DNA of 64,000 bases from Streptomyces sioyaensis (GCF_004122735.1 NZ_SDIF01000009.1:55925-119924); one strand, 5' to 3'. Positions 25,286 to 33,951 are shown, counted from the first letter of the stretch. Notes: generated from the sequence alone by a model not told the origin. Translations and numbers: made by a program.

Positions 25286-26620
25286 ATGCCCGCACACAGC
25301 ACTTCAGGTACGCCCCTCCCGGAGAATGGCCAGGGAAATGGCGAGATCGCCGTCGACATACTCGTCGTCGGGGCCGGTCCGGCGGGGCTGGCGGCCGCGA
25401 ACCGCCTGAGCGCGGAACGCTATTCGACCCTCGTGGTGGACGCCGGAAAACCGGTGACCGACCGCGACCGGGACGCGCCCGAGGACATGAGCCAGGGATA
25501 CGGCGGCGCCGGCCTGTTCTCCGACGGAAAGTTCTCCTTCTTCCCCTCCGCCAGCGAGCTGTGGTCCTTACGCCGCTACCCGGATCTGCGGGCCGGCTTC
25601 GACTGGACGTGTGAGGTCCTGGGCGCGGCCGGCCTCGACACCCCGCCGTTCCCGGACGACCCGAGTGCCTACTCCATCGGCTCGGGGGAGTGGGTGCTCA
25701 AGGAATATCCGAGCGACTACCTCTCCTTGCCGGCACGGCTGGAGCTGACCCAGGGGCTCGTGGACAAACTGGAGGTCGACGTCCTGCCCCGTACCCGGGT
25801 CGCCGACCTGGCGTACCACCACCGCGAGGGCACCTTCCTGGTGGACCTGGCCGGCCCCGACGGGGACCAGCGGATCCGCGCGCGACGGGTGCTCGTGGCC
25901 ACCGGCCGGTTCGGCCCGCTGGGCCTCGTCGACCGGGTGCGGGAGCGTTCCTGGCGCCGGCTGGAGGTCGGCTTCCGCATCGAGCAGCCCGCCGAGGAGT
26001 CGTTCTTCGCCGGGATGAAGCAGCTCGATCCCAAGCTGCGGCTGCGTCGCGAGGACGGCGCCGTCGAGTGGCGCACCTTCTGCGCCTGCCGGCAGGGCGA
26101 GGCCGTCCTGACCGAGACCTCGGGCCTGTGGACGGTGTCCGGTCGGGCGGACTGCCCCCCGAGCGGCCGGTCCAACATAGGTTTCAACACCCGGGTCCTG
26201 GACGAGGACATCGCCCGGCGCGCCATGCCGCACATCGAGGCGGCCCTGGCGGATTCCACCTCGTGGTTCCGGGTGCCGCTGCAGGAATTCCTCAGCGGCC
26301 GCCCCGAGGCGTCCGAGGCGCTGCACCGCGCCTACGGCGTGGAGGTCAGCGCCCTGATGAGGGAGGGCCTCGAACGGCTCGGGGAGAAGTTCCCCGACAT
26401 CGCGGGCGCGCGCACCGAGCTGATCGGCCCGACCCTGGAGGGCGTCGGCTGGTACCCGAAGGTCAACGGCGATCTGCGGATGGCCGAGTGGCCGATGTAC
26501 GTGGCCGGTGACGCCTGCGGGCTGTTCCGGGGCATCGTCGCCGCGATGATCAGCGGCTGGTACGCGGCGAGCGCGCTGGTGCACGAACTCGATGTGAGCA
26601 AGGAGACGGTCGGTGCCTAG
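25286..26620 (+). CDS. FAD-dependent oxidoreductase (COG2509-like)
   Basis: A 444-residue flavoprotein with an N-terminal FAD motif (ILVVGAGPAGLAAANRL), a GG/S-rich segment (GYGGAGLFSDGKFSFFP), the RTFCACRQGEAV motif and a C-terminal MYVAGDACGLFRGI. Together these resemble the COG2509 family of FAD dehydrogenases of unknown substrate. A TTA codon (codon 95, 25568-25570) makes it bldA-dependent if the host is a typical Streptomyces. It sits 14 bases after the previous gene and overlaps the Nudix gene by 8 bases. Confidence 0.82.
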   Translation: MPAHSTSGTPLPENGQGNGEIAVDILVVGAGPAGLAAANRLSAERYSTLVVDAGKPVTDRDRDAPEDMSQGYGGAGLFSDGKFSFFPSASELWSLRRYPDLRAGFDWTCEVLGAAGLDTPPFPDDPSAYSIGSGEWVLKEYPSDYLSLPARLELTQGLVDKLEVDVLPRTRVADLAYHHREGTFLVDLAGPDGDQRIRARRVLVATGRFGPLGLVDRVRERSWRRLEVGFRIEQPAEESFFAGMKQLDPKLRLRREDGAVEWRTFCACRQGEAVLTETSGLWTVSGRADCPPSGRSNIGFNTRVLDEDIARRAMPHIEAALADSTSWFRVPLQEFLSGRPEASEALHRAYGVEVSALMREGLERLGEKFPDIAGARTELIGPTLEGVGWYPKVNGDLRMAEWPMYVAGDACGLFRGIVAAMISGWYAASALVHELDVSKETVGA

Positions 26621-27068
26621 CGACGTGGGGCCGAAGCTCGGAGTCGGGGTGGTGGTGTGCAACACCGCCGGGGACATCCTGCTGGGCAGACGCATCAAGG
26701 CCGGCGAGCCCGAGTCGTGGTGCCTGCCCGGCGGCCGGGTGGAGCCCGGGGAGTCGTTCGACCGGGCGGCCCGCCGGGAGCTCCAGGAGGAGACCGGGAT
26801 CGACCTCGCCCCGCAGCGGTTCGCCCCGTTCGCCCTGCTGCGGGGGGACGTGCACGGCACGGCCTGGCTGACCGCGGGAGTCCGGGCGGACGCCGGCGAC
26901 CGGCGCCCGGTCGTCACCGAGCCGCACAACTTCAGCCGGTGGGAGTGGTTCGCCGCGGACGCCCTGCCCGCGGAGCTGTTCCCCGCCAGCCGTCAACTGC
27001 TCGCGGTGCGCGCCGGTGCACAGCCCTCGGACTGCCACGCGTACCGCCTGGGCCGGGTCGGGGAATGA
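26613..27068 (+). CDS. Nudix hydrolase
   Basis: A 151-residue protein with an intact Nudix box (GGRVEPGESFDRAARRELQEETGI, read in parts: G, E, REL, EETG). It hydrolyses nucleoside-diphosphate-linked or other pyrophosphate compounds. GTG 26613 overlaps the previous stop. In this context it could clean up nucleotide by-products or remove pyrophosphate from a biosynthetic intermediate, as Nudix enzymes do in some nucleoside-antibiotic pathways. Confidence 0.9.
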   Translation: MPSDVGPKLGVGVVVCNTAGDILLGRRIKAGEPESWCLPGGRVEPGESFDRAARRELQEETGIDLAPQRFAPFALLRGDVHGTAWLTAGVRADAGDRRPVVTEPHNFSRWEWFAADALPAELFPASRQLLAVRAGAQPSDCHAYRLGRVGE

Positions 27069-27071
27069 CGG

Positions 27072-27782
27072 ATGTCCGTACTCCACGTCTTCGACATGGA
27101 CGGCACGTTGCTCCCCGGTACCACGGCATCCCTGGAGCTCGCCCGGCACCTCGGCTGTGAGCGCCGGCTGCACGACCTGGAGGCGTCCTTCGCGGCCGGC
27201 GGGAGCACCGTGGACTTCGCCCGTGCCCTGCTGGAACTCATGCCGGAGCTGACCGCCGAGGTGGTGGCCGAGGTGTTCGACGCGGCTCCCAAACTCACCG
27301 GCATCCGCGAGGTGCTGTGCGACATCGCGGAACGCGGTGAGCACGCCGTGCTGATCACCATGTCGCCGGACTTCTTCGCGCGGCACTTCGCGGGGTGGGG
27401 CATGGAGGTCTTCGCCTCCGTGTTCCCGCCCCCGCCGTTTCGCCGGCCCCTGGCGGAGGACGGCATCCTGACGCCGGCCGACAAACCGCGGCTGTGCGCG
27501 GCGCTGCAACAGCGCCACGGGGTGGGGGAGGCGGTCGTCGCCTACGGCGATTCCCACTCCGACCTGCCGCTGTTCCAGGTCGCCCGGCACACCGTCGCCG
27601 TCAACGCGACCGCACCTCTTCGCGCACACGCCACCGTCGACTACGTCGGAGGTGATCTGCGGGTCCCTTACGCCGAGGTGCGCCGGATACTGGGCCGGCT
27701 CCCGTCGGTCCCCGTGCCGGCCGACCGACGGGAACAGTGGTCCCACCCCGCCGGGCCCGACCGACTTGGAGAGACCACATGA
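27072..27782 (+). CDS. HAD-IB phosphatase (SerB-like)
   Basis: A 236-residue HAD hydrolase. The nucleophile motif is FDMDGTLLPG, motif II is ITMSPDFF, and motif IV is YGDSHSDLPLF. An inserted helical cap (about residues 20-80) fits the HAD-IB group. It likely removes a phosphate from a sugar- or nucleoside-phosphate intermediate. It lies 3 bases after the Nudix gene, and its TGA overlaps the ATG of the HPRT-like gene. Confidence 0.9.
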   Translation: MSVLHVFDMDGTLLPGTTASLELARHLGCERRLHDLEASFAAGGSTVDFARALLELMPELTAEVVAEVFDAAPKLTGIREVLCDIAERGEHAVLITMSPDFFARHFAGWGMEVFASVFPPPPFRRPLAEDGILTPADKPRLCAALQQRHGVGEAVVAYGDSHSDLPLFQVARHTVAVNATAPLRAHATVDYVGGDLRVPYAEVRRILGRLPSVPVPADRREQWSHPAGPDRLGETT

Positions 27783-28333
27783 AGACCGACGGCAAACTCG
27801 GTGACGTCCTGTTCACCTCGGCCCAGATCCGCTCCCGGGTGCAGGAGCTGGGCGCGCACATCACCCGTGACTACGCCGGCAAGGAGCTGACCCTCATCGG
27901 GGTGCTCAAAGGCGGCGCGATGTTCGCGGCGGACCTCGCGCGGGCCGTCCGGCTCCCGGTGTCGCTGGAGTGGATACGACTGTCCACGTACGCGGACGGT
28001 GCGGTCGCCGGGGAGGTCCGGCGCAAGGGTGTCGATCTGGACGCCGATCTGTGCGGCCGGCATGTGCTGCTCGTCGAGGATCTGATCGACTCCGGGCTGA
28101 CCCTGGCCTGGCTGCGCGACCACCTCGCGGCTTTCGGCCCGGCGTCCGTCGAGAGCTGTGTGCTCATGCGGATGCACAAGGAAGACCGGATCGAGAACCG
28201 GCCGGTACCCCGCTATGTCGGATTCGAGGTGCCGTCCGCCACCTGGGTCGCCGGCTACGGCATCGACTACGCCGACCGGCACCGCAATCTCCCCGACATC
28301 CACGAGTACCAACTACCGGCCATCGCCGCGTAG
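27779..28333 (+). CDS. Hypoxanthine phosphoribosyltransferase-like protein
   Basis: A 184-residue type I phosphoribosyltransferase. The PRPP-binding motif is VLLVEDLIDSGLTL, with the early loop IGVLKGGAMFAADLARA and the C-terminal WVAGYGIDYADRHRNLPDI typical of HPRT. It joins a purine-like base to PRPP or a modified PRPP. ATG 27779 overlaps the HAD stop. A dedicated Prs, this transferase and the HAD phosphatase together give a route from a sugar phosphate to a free nucleoside. That is the main reason for calling this region a possible nucleoside pathway. Confidence 0.9.
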   Translation: MKTDGKLGDVLFTSAQIRSRVQELGAHITRDYAGKELTLIGVLKGGAMFAADLARAVRLPVSLEWIRLSTYADGAVAGEVRRKGVDLDADLCGRHVLLVEDLIDSGLTLAWLRDHLAAFGPASVESCVLMRMHKEDRIENRPVPRYVGFEVPSATWVAGYGIDYADRHRNLPDIHEYQLPAIAA

Positions 28334-28382
28334 TTGCACAACGCCTCGCCCTCACCCGGCGCCCGACCTCAGGAGGATCACC

Positions 28383-29162
28383 GTGGCGCAGCCCAAGACC
28401 GACAACACTCTCCCGTTACGGGGACGCACCGCCGTCGTCACCGGCGCCTCCTCGGGAATCGGCGCGGCCACCGCCCGCCTGCTCGCCGGGCGGGGAGCGC
28501 GCGTGGCGCTCCTCGCCCGGCGGGAGGAGCAACTGGCCGCCCTGGCCGGGCAGATCGCCGCGGACGGGGGCCGGGCCGTCGTGGCCGTGGCCGACCTGAC
28601 CGATCCGGACTCGGTGGCCGGTGCCGCCGAACGGATCGCGGCCGACCTGGGGCGGGTGGACCTGGTGGTGAACAACGCCGGCGTCATGCTGCCCTCGCCG
28701 GTCACCGAGGGCCAGGAGGACGAGTGGTCCCGGATGATCGACCTCAACCTCGCCGGCGCGCTCCGGGTCGTCCGGGCCTTCGTGCCGGATCTGATTGCCG
28801 CAGCTGAGGGCGGTGACCAGGCCGATTTGGTCAACATCTCGTCCGATGCCGCGCACCGGGGTTTCCCGAATTTCGCGGTGTACTGCGCGACCAAAGCAGC
28901 CGTCACTCACCTCTCGCACACGCTGCGCACCGAGCTCGGACCTCGGCAGGTACGCGTCACGAATATCGAACCAGGCCTGGTCAAAACCGAGTTGACAGAA
29001 CACATCACACATCCGGAGTCGTACGAACTCCTGACGGGCCTCACCCGCAGCATGCCCGTACTTGCTCCCGAGGACATCGCGGAGGCCGTCGCCTTCACGA
29101 CGTGCCAACCAAGCCATGTGAACTATTCGCAGATCGTGGTCGGCCCGACGACCCAGGTATAA
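28383..29162 (+). CDS. Short-chain dehydrogenase/reductase
   Basis: A 259-residue SDR with the cofactor motif TGASSGIGAATARLL, NNAGVM, and the catalytic Ser...YxxxK (YCATKAAVTH). It starts at GTG 28383 behind AGGAGG. Codon 12 is TTA (28416-28418). The second half is slightly lower in GC than its neighbours. It probably reduces or oxidises a keto/hydroxyl group made by the GMC enzymes. Confidence 0.9.
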   Translation: MAQPKTDNTLPLRGRTAVVTGASSGIGAATARLLAGRGARVALLARREEQLAALAGQIAADGGRAVVAVADLTDPDSVAGAAERIAADLGRVDLVVNNAGVMLPSPVTEGQEDEWSRMIDLNLAGALRVVRAFVPDLIAAAEGGDQADLVNISSDAAHRGFPNFAVYCATKAAVTHLSHTLRTELGPRQVRVTNIEPGLVKTELTEHITHPESYELLTGLTRSMPVLAPEDIAEAVAFTTCQPSHVNYSQIVVGPTTQV

Positions 29163-29234
29163 CCGATCCGTCCTGATCCCCACTCAGGAGAAGACCCTCC
29201 CCAAGACCCCACTCATGGAGAGAGAGGCATCCTT

Positions 29235-30458
29235 TTGTCATCCGAAAGTCGACTCCGTGATCGAAGTGACACGGCGGTCGCGGAGCAGTCGGCGCGCCTC
29301 GGCGGCGCGCCGTTACTACTCGCCGTGGGCACGTTCGCCATCGGGACGGATGCGTTCGTCATCGCCGGGCTGCTGCCTTCGATTGCACGTGATCTGCATA
29401 CCTCGGTCCCGTCGGCCGGGCTGTTGGTGACGGTGTTCGCGGTCAGCTACGCGATCGCGGCACCCCTGCTGACGGCACTGACCGCGGGCTGGGGCCAGCG
29501 GCGCATCCTGGTGCTGTCCCAGCTGGTGTTCACCGTCGGCATGGTGCTGCAGGCGGTGGGCCCCGCCTTGGCGGTCGTGGCGGCGGGACGCGTCATCGCG
29601 GCGGCCGGCGCGGCGACCTACATCGCCACCGCGGGCGCGGCGGCGAGCGGCATGGTGAGCCCCGAGCGACGGGGGCGTGCCCTGGCGATGGTCACCGGCG
29701 GCCTGACCGTGTCCACCGTGCTCGGCGCGCCGCTCGGCGCGCTCGTCGGTGACTGGCTCGGGTGGCGCGCCACCCTCTGGCTGGTCGCCGTGTTCGGGCT
29801 GGTGGCCTGCGCGGGCGCGGCGCGGGTGCCGGCTCAGCCCCTGGGCGGCGCCAAGGCCAAGGCACGGTTCGCGGTGCTGGCCCGTCCCGGGATGCTGCCG
29901 GTGCTCGGCGTCACGGTCGGCCAACTGGCGGCGATCTTCACGATCTACACCTATCTGCCGGCCGCGTCCTCGCCCGGCGTCACCGAGGCCCAGTTCCCCC
30001 TGCTGCTTCTGCTCTACGGCGTCGCGGGGGTGGCCGGCAACGCGCTGGCCGGCCGGCTCACGGACCGGTTCCGGCCGCTGGCGGTGCTGCGTGTCGGGTT
30101 GCTGATCAACGGCCTGATCGCGGCGCTGATGCTGTTCGGCCGGCACAGTCTGCTCGCCATGGTGGTACTGGTCCCGGTCTGGTCCGCCTCGGGGTGGCTG
30201 GTCACGGTCCCGCAGCAGCACCGGCTCATGTCGCTCGTGCCGGACGCCCCCGCGGTGGCGCTGGGCTGGGTGGAGGCGGCGATCTACGCCGGGACCGCCG
30301 TCGGCTCCGTGGTCGGTGCCCGACTGCTGGACCTCGACCTGCCGTCCTGGCTGGGCCCGGCCGGAGCGGCGTTCGCCGCCGTCGCGTTGCTGCTGAGTCT
30401 GCTGAAGGTCCGCCCGCCGGCCGCCGCGGACGAGCCGACCGACCCGGCGCCTGCCTAG
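29235..30458 (+). CDS. MFS exporter (DHA1, CmlR/AraJ-like)
   Basis: A 407-residue transporter of about twelve helices beginning PLLLAVGTFAIGTDAFVIAG (in part), a start typical of chloramphenicol-resistance-type DHA1 pumps. The TTG start at 29235 follows GAGAGAGG by seven bases. Codon 27 is TTA (29313-29315). It likely exports the product of the preceding genes or gives self-resistance. Confidence 0.87.
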   Translation: MSSESRLRDRSDTAVAEQSARLGGAPLLLAVGTFAIGTDAFVIAGLLPSIARDLHTSVPSAGLLVTVFAVSYAIAAPLLTALTAGWGQRRILVLSQLVFTVGMVLQAVGPALAVVAAGRVIAAAGAATYIATAGAAASGMVSPERRGRALAMVTGGLTVSTVLGAPLGALVGDWLGWRATLWLVAVFGLVACAGAARVPAQPLGGAKAKARFAVLARPGMLPVLGVTVGQLAAIFTIYTYLPAASSPGVTEAQFPLLLLLYGVAGVAGNALAGRLTDRFRPLAVLRVGLLINGLIAALMLFGRHSLLAMVVLVPVWSASGWLVTVPQQHRLMSLVPDAPAVALGWVEAAIYAGTAVGSVVGARLLDLDLPSWLGPAGAAFAAVALLLSLLKVRPPAAADEPTDPAPA

Positions 30459-30537
30459 GCCGGCGGCCCACCACCGGAATCCACCACCCGCACCCACAAT
30501 CCATACCTGCCCCCTTCGCACTTTTTGGAGCACGACG

Positions 30538-30915
30538 ATGGCACTGGAACGCACGCAGTCGGTGAAGGTCTATGTCACCGATGTCGAGTCGGCGATCAGC
30601 TTCTACACCGAGTCCCTCGGGATGGAAAAGCGCGCCGACCACCCCTTCGGGGAAAAGGACCGCTGGGTGACCGTCGCCCCTCCCGGCGACAGCCTGTCCT
30701 TAAGCCTGCGGCCCGCCGATGACGAGCATCGCGCGGGCGTGGACACCGGCATCCAGTTCGGCAGCACCGACGTGCGCGCCACCGCCGAGGAACTGATCGC
30801 GCGGGGTGTGCGCTTCACCGAATTTCCGGCCGAACAGTCCTGGGGCTCGTGGATGGGTGAGTTCGCCGATCAGGACGGCAACACCTATGTGCTGTACGAC
30901 AGACTGACGGACTGA
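30538..30915 (+). CDS. Glyoxalase/bleomycin-resistance-fold (VOC) protein
   Basis: A 125-residue VOC-superfamily protein with the repeated beta-alpha-beta-beta-beta modules (VKVYVTDVESAISFYTESLGM and FADQDGNTYVLYD). Codon 55 is TTA (30700-30702). Such proteins bind small molecules or act as metal-dependent lyases/isomerases. At the end of the operon, self-protection by sequestration is a fair guess. A 12-bp-stem hairpin follows. Confidence 0.85.
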   Translation: MALERTQSVKVYVTDVESAISFYTESLGMEKRADHPFGEKDRWVTVAPPGDSLSLSLRPADDEHRAGVDTGIQFGSTDVRATAEELIARGVRFTEFPAEQSWGSWMGEFADQDGNTYVLYDRLTD

Positions 30916-30927
30916 TCCGCGGCGTGT

Positions 30928-30962
30928 GCGCGGGGGCGGAAGCAATGTGCCCGCCCCCGCGC
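30928..30962 (+). terminator. Hairpin after the glyoxalase-fold gene
   Basis: A perfect 12-bp stem, GCGCGGGGGCGG (30928-30939) with CCGCCCCCGCGC (30951-30962), and an 11-nt loop, 13 bases after the stop. It probably ends the long region 2 transcript. Confidence 0.75.
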
Positions 30963-31152
30963 CTTCTGCGCGCCTGAATCGTAAAAAAGGAAACTTCCCA
31001 GCGGGGTGCTTCGACGGCAGCACCCCGCTCCTGTCCGACGGTTCTTTTCCTTCCCGCATTCCGGATGGCTTGGCGCATTCTGATCCATTACCTCGGGTGC
31101 CTCTTGCGGGCTGCGGATAAACTGTCCCCTCCACCGCGTGACCTGGTCGTCC

Positions 31153-31180
31153 TTGTCAAGGTCGCACGCTCTGGCATAAA
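31153..31180 (+). promoter_or_regulatory. Possible promoter of the response regulator
   Basis: TTGTCA (31153-31158) and CATAAA (31175-31180) are separated by 16 bases, similar to the vegetative consensus. They lie just before an 11-bp tandem repeat and the regulator start. Not experimentally supported. Confidence 0.35.
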
Positions 31181-31201
31181 TGCGTCGTGAATGCGTCGTG
31201 A
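31180..31201 (+). repeat. 11-bp direct repeat before the regulator
   Basis: ATGCGTCGTGA occurs twice in perfect tandem (31180-31190, 31191-31201), one helical turn apart, between the possible -10 and the start codon. It could be an operator or a chance duplication. Confidence 0.7.
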
Positions 31202-31213
31202 ATGGGGGAATGC

Positions 31214-31945
31214 ATGTTGTCCGTAGTGAAGCGAGCATCTGGTGAGTTATGCCCCGTCCGTGTGCTGGTGATAGACAGTCACCCATTCTTCCGGATCGGG
31301 CTTCGTACCTCGATTCTGAACAGTGCGGACATCGAACTCGTCGGTGAGGCCGACTCCTTGGACGAAGGCTGGGCCTCGGTCGGCGGAAGCGCCGTACCGG
31401 ATGTCGTCATCGTCGACGGCGACCTTCCGGAGATGACGGAAAGCGAACTCATCAAGAACGCCTACGGCGAAGAAGGCTGTGCCCGAGTGCTCTTGGTGGG
31501 GGCACGTGCGGACGGTGCCCGCCTCATCTCGGCGCTCGCCGCCGGAGCCCGCGGCTATGTCCTGAAGACCGCCGCCGTGGACGAGATCCTGCACGCGATC
31601 CATATCGTCGCGGCGGGCGGGGTCGTGGTCAGCAAGCCGCTCGTGGACCAGGTCGTGGCCGACTACGAGCGGCGGCCGTCGGCCGGGGACTGCCACGTGG
31701 CGGAGACGGCCCGCACCGTGGGGCATCTGACCCCGCGGGAGCTGGATGTCGTCGAACTGATTGCGTCCGGCGCCAGCAACCGGCAAATCGCGGACCGCCT
31801 CTTCCTGAGCGACAAGACAGTGCGCAACTACGTCGCCAACGTCATGGGGAAGCTGGGCGTCTCCCACCGCTCCGAAGCCATTGTCGCGGCTCTCCAGGCC
31901 GGTTTCGGGGGGACGGGGGATGTGCAGCCCCGCTGCTCAGCGTGA
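31214..31945 (+). CDS. NarL/LuxR-family response regulator with a TTA codon
   Basis: A 243-residue regulator. The receiver-like domain (VRVLVIDSHPFFRIGLRTS, then VIVDGDLPEM with the candidate phospho-acceptor Asp, and VLKTAAVDE) is followed by a LuxR helix-turn-helix (LTPRELDVVELIASGASNRQIADRLFLSDKTVRNYVANVM, read in parts). The Asp-Ser pair DS in the first acidic site and the lack of a nearby kinase suggest an orphan or atypical regulator. TTA at 31247-31249 (codon 12) predicts bldA control. ATG 31214 follows GGGGGAA; ATG 31202 is an alternative. It is the likely pathway activator for region 2. Confidence 0.88.
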   Translation: MLSVVKRASGELCPVRVLVIDSHPFFRIGLRTSILNSADIELVGEADSLDEGWASVGGSAVPDVVIVDGDLPEMTESELIKNAYGEEGCARVLLVGARADGARLISALAAGARGYVLKTAAVDEILHAIHIVAAGGVVVSKPLVDQVVADYERRPSAGDCHVAETARTVGHLTPRELDVVELIASGASNRQIADRLFLSDKTVRNYVANVMGKLGVSHRSEAIVAALQAGFGGTGDVQPRCSA

Positions 31946-32039
31946 CGCCACCGGAGCCCGGCGTCCCTGGTCGAACGTCTTTCCCTCCTGCTCTTGTTGA
32001 GGCGTTGGAGTCCGGCCAACTCGCCCAGGAGCCAGTTGC

Positions 32040-32573
32040 TCACTCCTGCTGATGGGCGACGCGCGCCGCCTCCACGAAGTTCTCCATCGCCGCCCAGAAC
32101 GGGCGGAAGGCGGCATCGAAGTCGTGGCGGCCGTCGGCGTCGTCGGACAGATCCGCCGTCATGGCCGCATAGAAGGGGCGGGTTGCCTGCTGGAGGGCGA
32201 GCGCCGCGGCGGCCGCCGCGGGCGGGCCCTCCAGTTCGACCACGCGCGCGCAGCGCCGGATCGTGACGTACTCGGCGACCTCCCGGTCCCGCAGCTCGCG
32301 GAGGGCGGCCGTGCGGTCCGGGGAACCGGGCAGCCGCAGGGCGGCGGAGATCTCCCAGAACAACTCGCCCATGCGGTGGGTCTGTTCGATGAGATCCAGG
32401 TAGGCCGTGCGCCGGCTCTCCCGCAGCCGCTCGGCCCGCTGGGAACGGGCCGCGGTCTCGGCCTGGATCCTGGCGGCCTGGGTGCTGCCGCGGCCGGTGA
32501 CCCAGCTGGCGAGCACCGCCGTGCCGCCGGTCACCGCCGCGATCGCCAGAGTCCACACCGTGCTGTCGCCCAC
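32040..32573 (-). CDS. Hypothetical membrane-anchored protein
   Basis: A 177-residue product with one N-terminal helix (VWTLAIAAVTGGTAVLASWV) followed by a long helical, charged region that looks like a coiled coil (ARIQAETAARSQRAERLRESRR). The layout is common in Streptomyces proteins of unknown role. No partner gene is evident. Confidence 0.7.
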   Translation of the reverse strand: MGDSTVWTLAIAAVTGGTAVLASWVTGRGSTQAARIQAETAARSQRAERLRESRRTAYLDLIEQTHRMGELFWEISAALRLPGSPDRTAALRELRDREVAEYVTIRRCARVVELEGPPAAAAAALALQQATRPFYAAMTADLSDDADGRHDFDAAFRPFWAAMENFVEAARVAHQQE

Positions 32574-32588
32574 ACGGCGCCACGATAC

Positions 32589-32791
32589 CTAGGGCCTGTC
32601 GTTTGGATCAGGCCGGGCTCGCGGGTCTGGCACGCACATCTGCGGCGTTGTCGTCACTCTTCCCCAAGCTCTCGGCTTCGCTCGAGCAGGGGAGGCCCCA
32701 ACCGCTCCGCGTCGACTCCCTCCTCCGCCTTGCAGCTGCACGCACCAGACCCCGCTCCCTGATCCGGCCTGATCCAAACGACAGACGCTAG
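32589..32791 (+). mobile_element. MITE-like inverted-repeat element flanked by CTAG
   Basis: A 189-bp segment bounded by 21-bp perfect inverted repeats (32596-32616 and 32764-32784; ends read CTGTCGTTTGGATCAGG inward). On each side, three bases out, lies CTAG (32589-32592 and 32788-32791), which looks like a target-site duplication. The interior has no transposase or long frame. Ends of this kind belong, as far as I recall, to repeated elements mobilised by IS630-like transposases in Streptomyces; the family is inference. It lies between two genes and interrupts neither. Confidence 0.7.
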
Positions 32792-32880
32792 CCGTGGCGC
32801 GACACCGGCCGCCGAGTGCTGCCCGCAACTGCCCGCGGGCGGGCCCGGCGACGGTGCACCCACGGCCTCCTCTTCCGCCG

Positions 32881-33951
32881 CTACGACGGGAATTCGGCCG
32901 GCGGCACCGTGCTCGTGCGCGCATTGCCGCCGAAGACCTTGTTCAGGGTGAAGGTCAGCACCGTGTACTGCGTCCCGCCGGTCACCCGGACCGTCTTGAA
33001 GCGCGCGTGGTCGTCGAACTTCTCGAAGCTGCACTCGCGGGTGAAGGAGCTCTTCGGGCCGTTCCAGTCCTCGCCGGTGGTGAAGTACACCGTGTACGAG
33101 CCGCTGTTGACGCTCCGTACGGTCGCGTTCGACCCGTGGCGCACATACAGGGAGAACGCCGTGTGCTTCGCACGGGTCAGGGTCACCACCGCGTCGTGGG
33201 CGGTGCCGTTCTTGACGGTCAGCCGCCCCAGGCCGCTCCGGCTGCCGTCGCGGACGAGGGCGCCGTTGGCGAGCCGCCGGTGCTGGGCCGGTTGCGTACG
33301 CGGCAGCTGCAGCGACGTGTCGTAGCCGAGTGCGGTGAGCGCACGCCCGGCGGCCTGGACGCTCTGCGGGCTCTGCGCCCTGCCGAGTGCGACGCGGGGT
33401 GAGGTGGCACAGCGTCCGCCGTCGCCGCCGGCGCTCTTGAGGTCCTGCCCCAACGCCCGTAGCGCGGAGACGAGTTGGCTGTTTCCGGGTGAGGCGTCGT
33501 CCGGCGTCGCGGTCATCTGCAGGGTGTCCGCGGCCGCATCCGCACGGGACGACGCGGTGTTCAGCGCGGTGTTCAGCGCGCTGCCCTCGCCGGCGCGGTC
33601 CACCGCGCGCAGTGCGCTGTTGAGCGGTCCGAGGGCGCCGGTCAGCGTGTGGCGGTAGGCGGCCCGGTCGACGGTCGGTGTCGGGCTGGGGGACGGGGCC
33701 GAGCCGGTCGAGCTGTCGGCCGCCGAGGCCCCGCCCGCGCCGTCCGAGGAACAGGCCGACAGCGGCAGCGAGAGAGCGAGGGCCGCCGCGGCGAGGCTCG
33801 CCGCGCGGCGCGTCGTGCGCAGCGGGCGGCCCTGTCGCGGCAGCGGTGCGGGTGTGCTGCGGTCCGGGTCGTGCGCCGGTCTCCCGGGCCTGTCCGACGG
33901 TGTCGTCGATGGTGTGCCGTCCGTCGCGCGCACAGGCGTGTTCGTCCTCAT
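32881..33951 (-). CDS. Secreted lipoprotein of unknown function
   Basis: A 356-residue protein starting at ATG 33951 behind GGGGGA. A long charged N-region (about 45 residues) precedes a hydrophobic stretch and a lipobox (LSLPLSACSS). A Ser/Thr/Pro linker and a helical domain (about residues 95-220) follow. The C-terminal half is beta-rich with Thr/Val strands (SVNSGSYTVYFTTGEDWNGPKSSF in parts). No family recognised. The twin arginines (TTRRAAS) ahead of the lipobox make Tat export possible. Confidence 0.75.
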   Translation of the reverse strand: MRTNTPVRATDGTPSTTPSDRPGRPAHDPDRSTPAPLPRQGRPLRTTRRAASLAAAALALSLPLSACSSDGAGGASAADSSTGSAPSPSPTPTVDRAAYRHTLTGALGPLNSALRAVDRAGEGSALNTALNTASSRADAAADTLQMTATPDDASPGNSQLVSALRALGQDLKSAGGDGGRCATSPRVALGRAQSPQSVQAAGRALTALGYDTSLQLPRTQPAQHRRLANGALVRDGSRSGLGRLTVKNGTAHDAVVTLTRAKHTAFSLYVRHGSNATVRSVNSGSYTVYFTTGEDWNGPKSSFTRECSFEKFDDHARFKTVRVTGGTQYTVLTFTLNKVFGGNARTSTVPPAEFPS

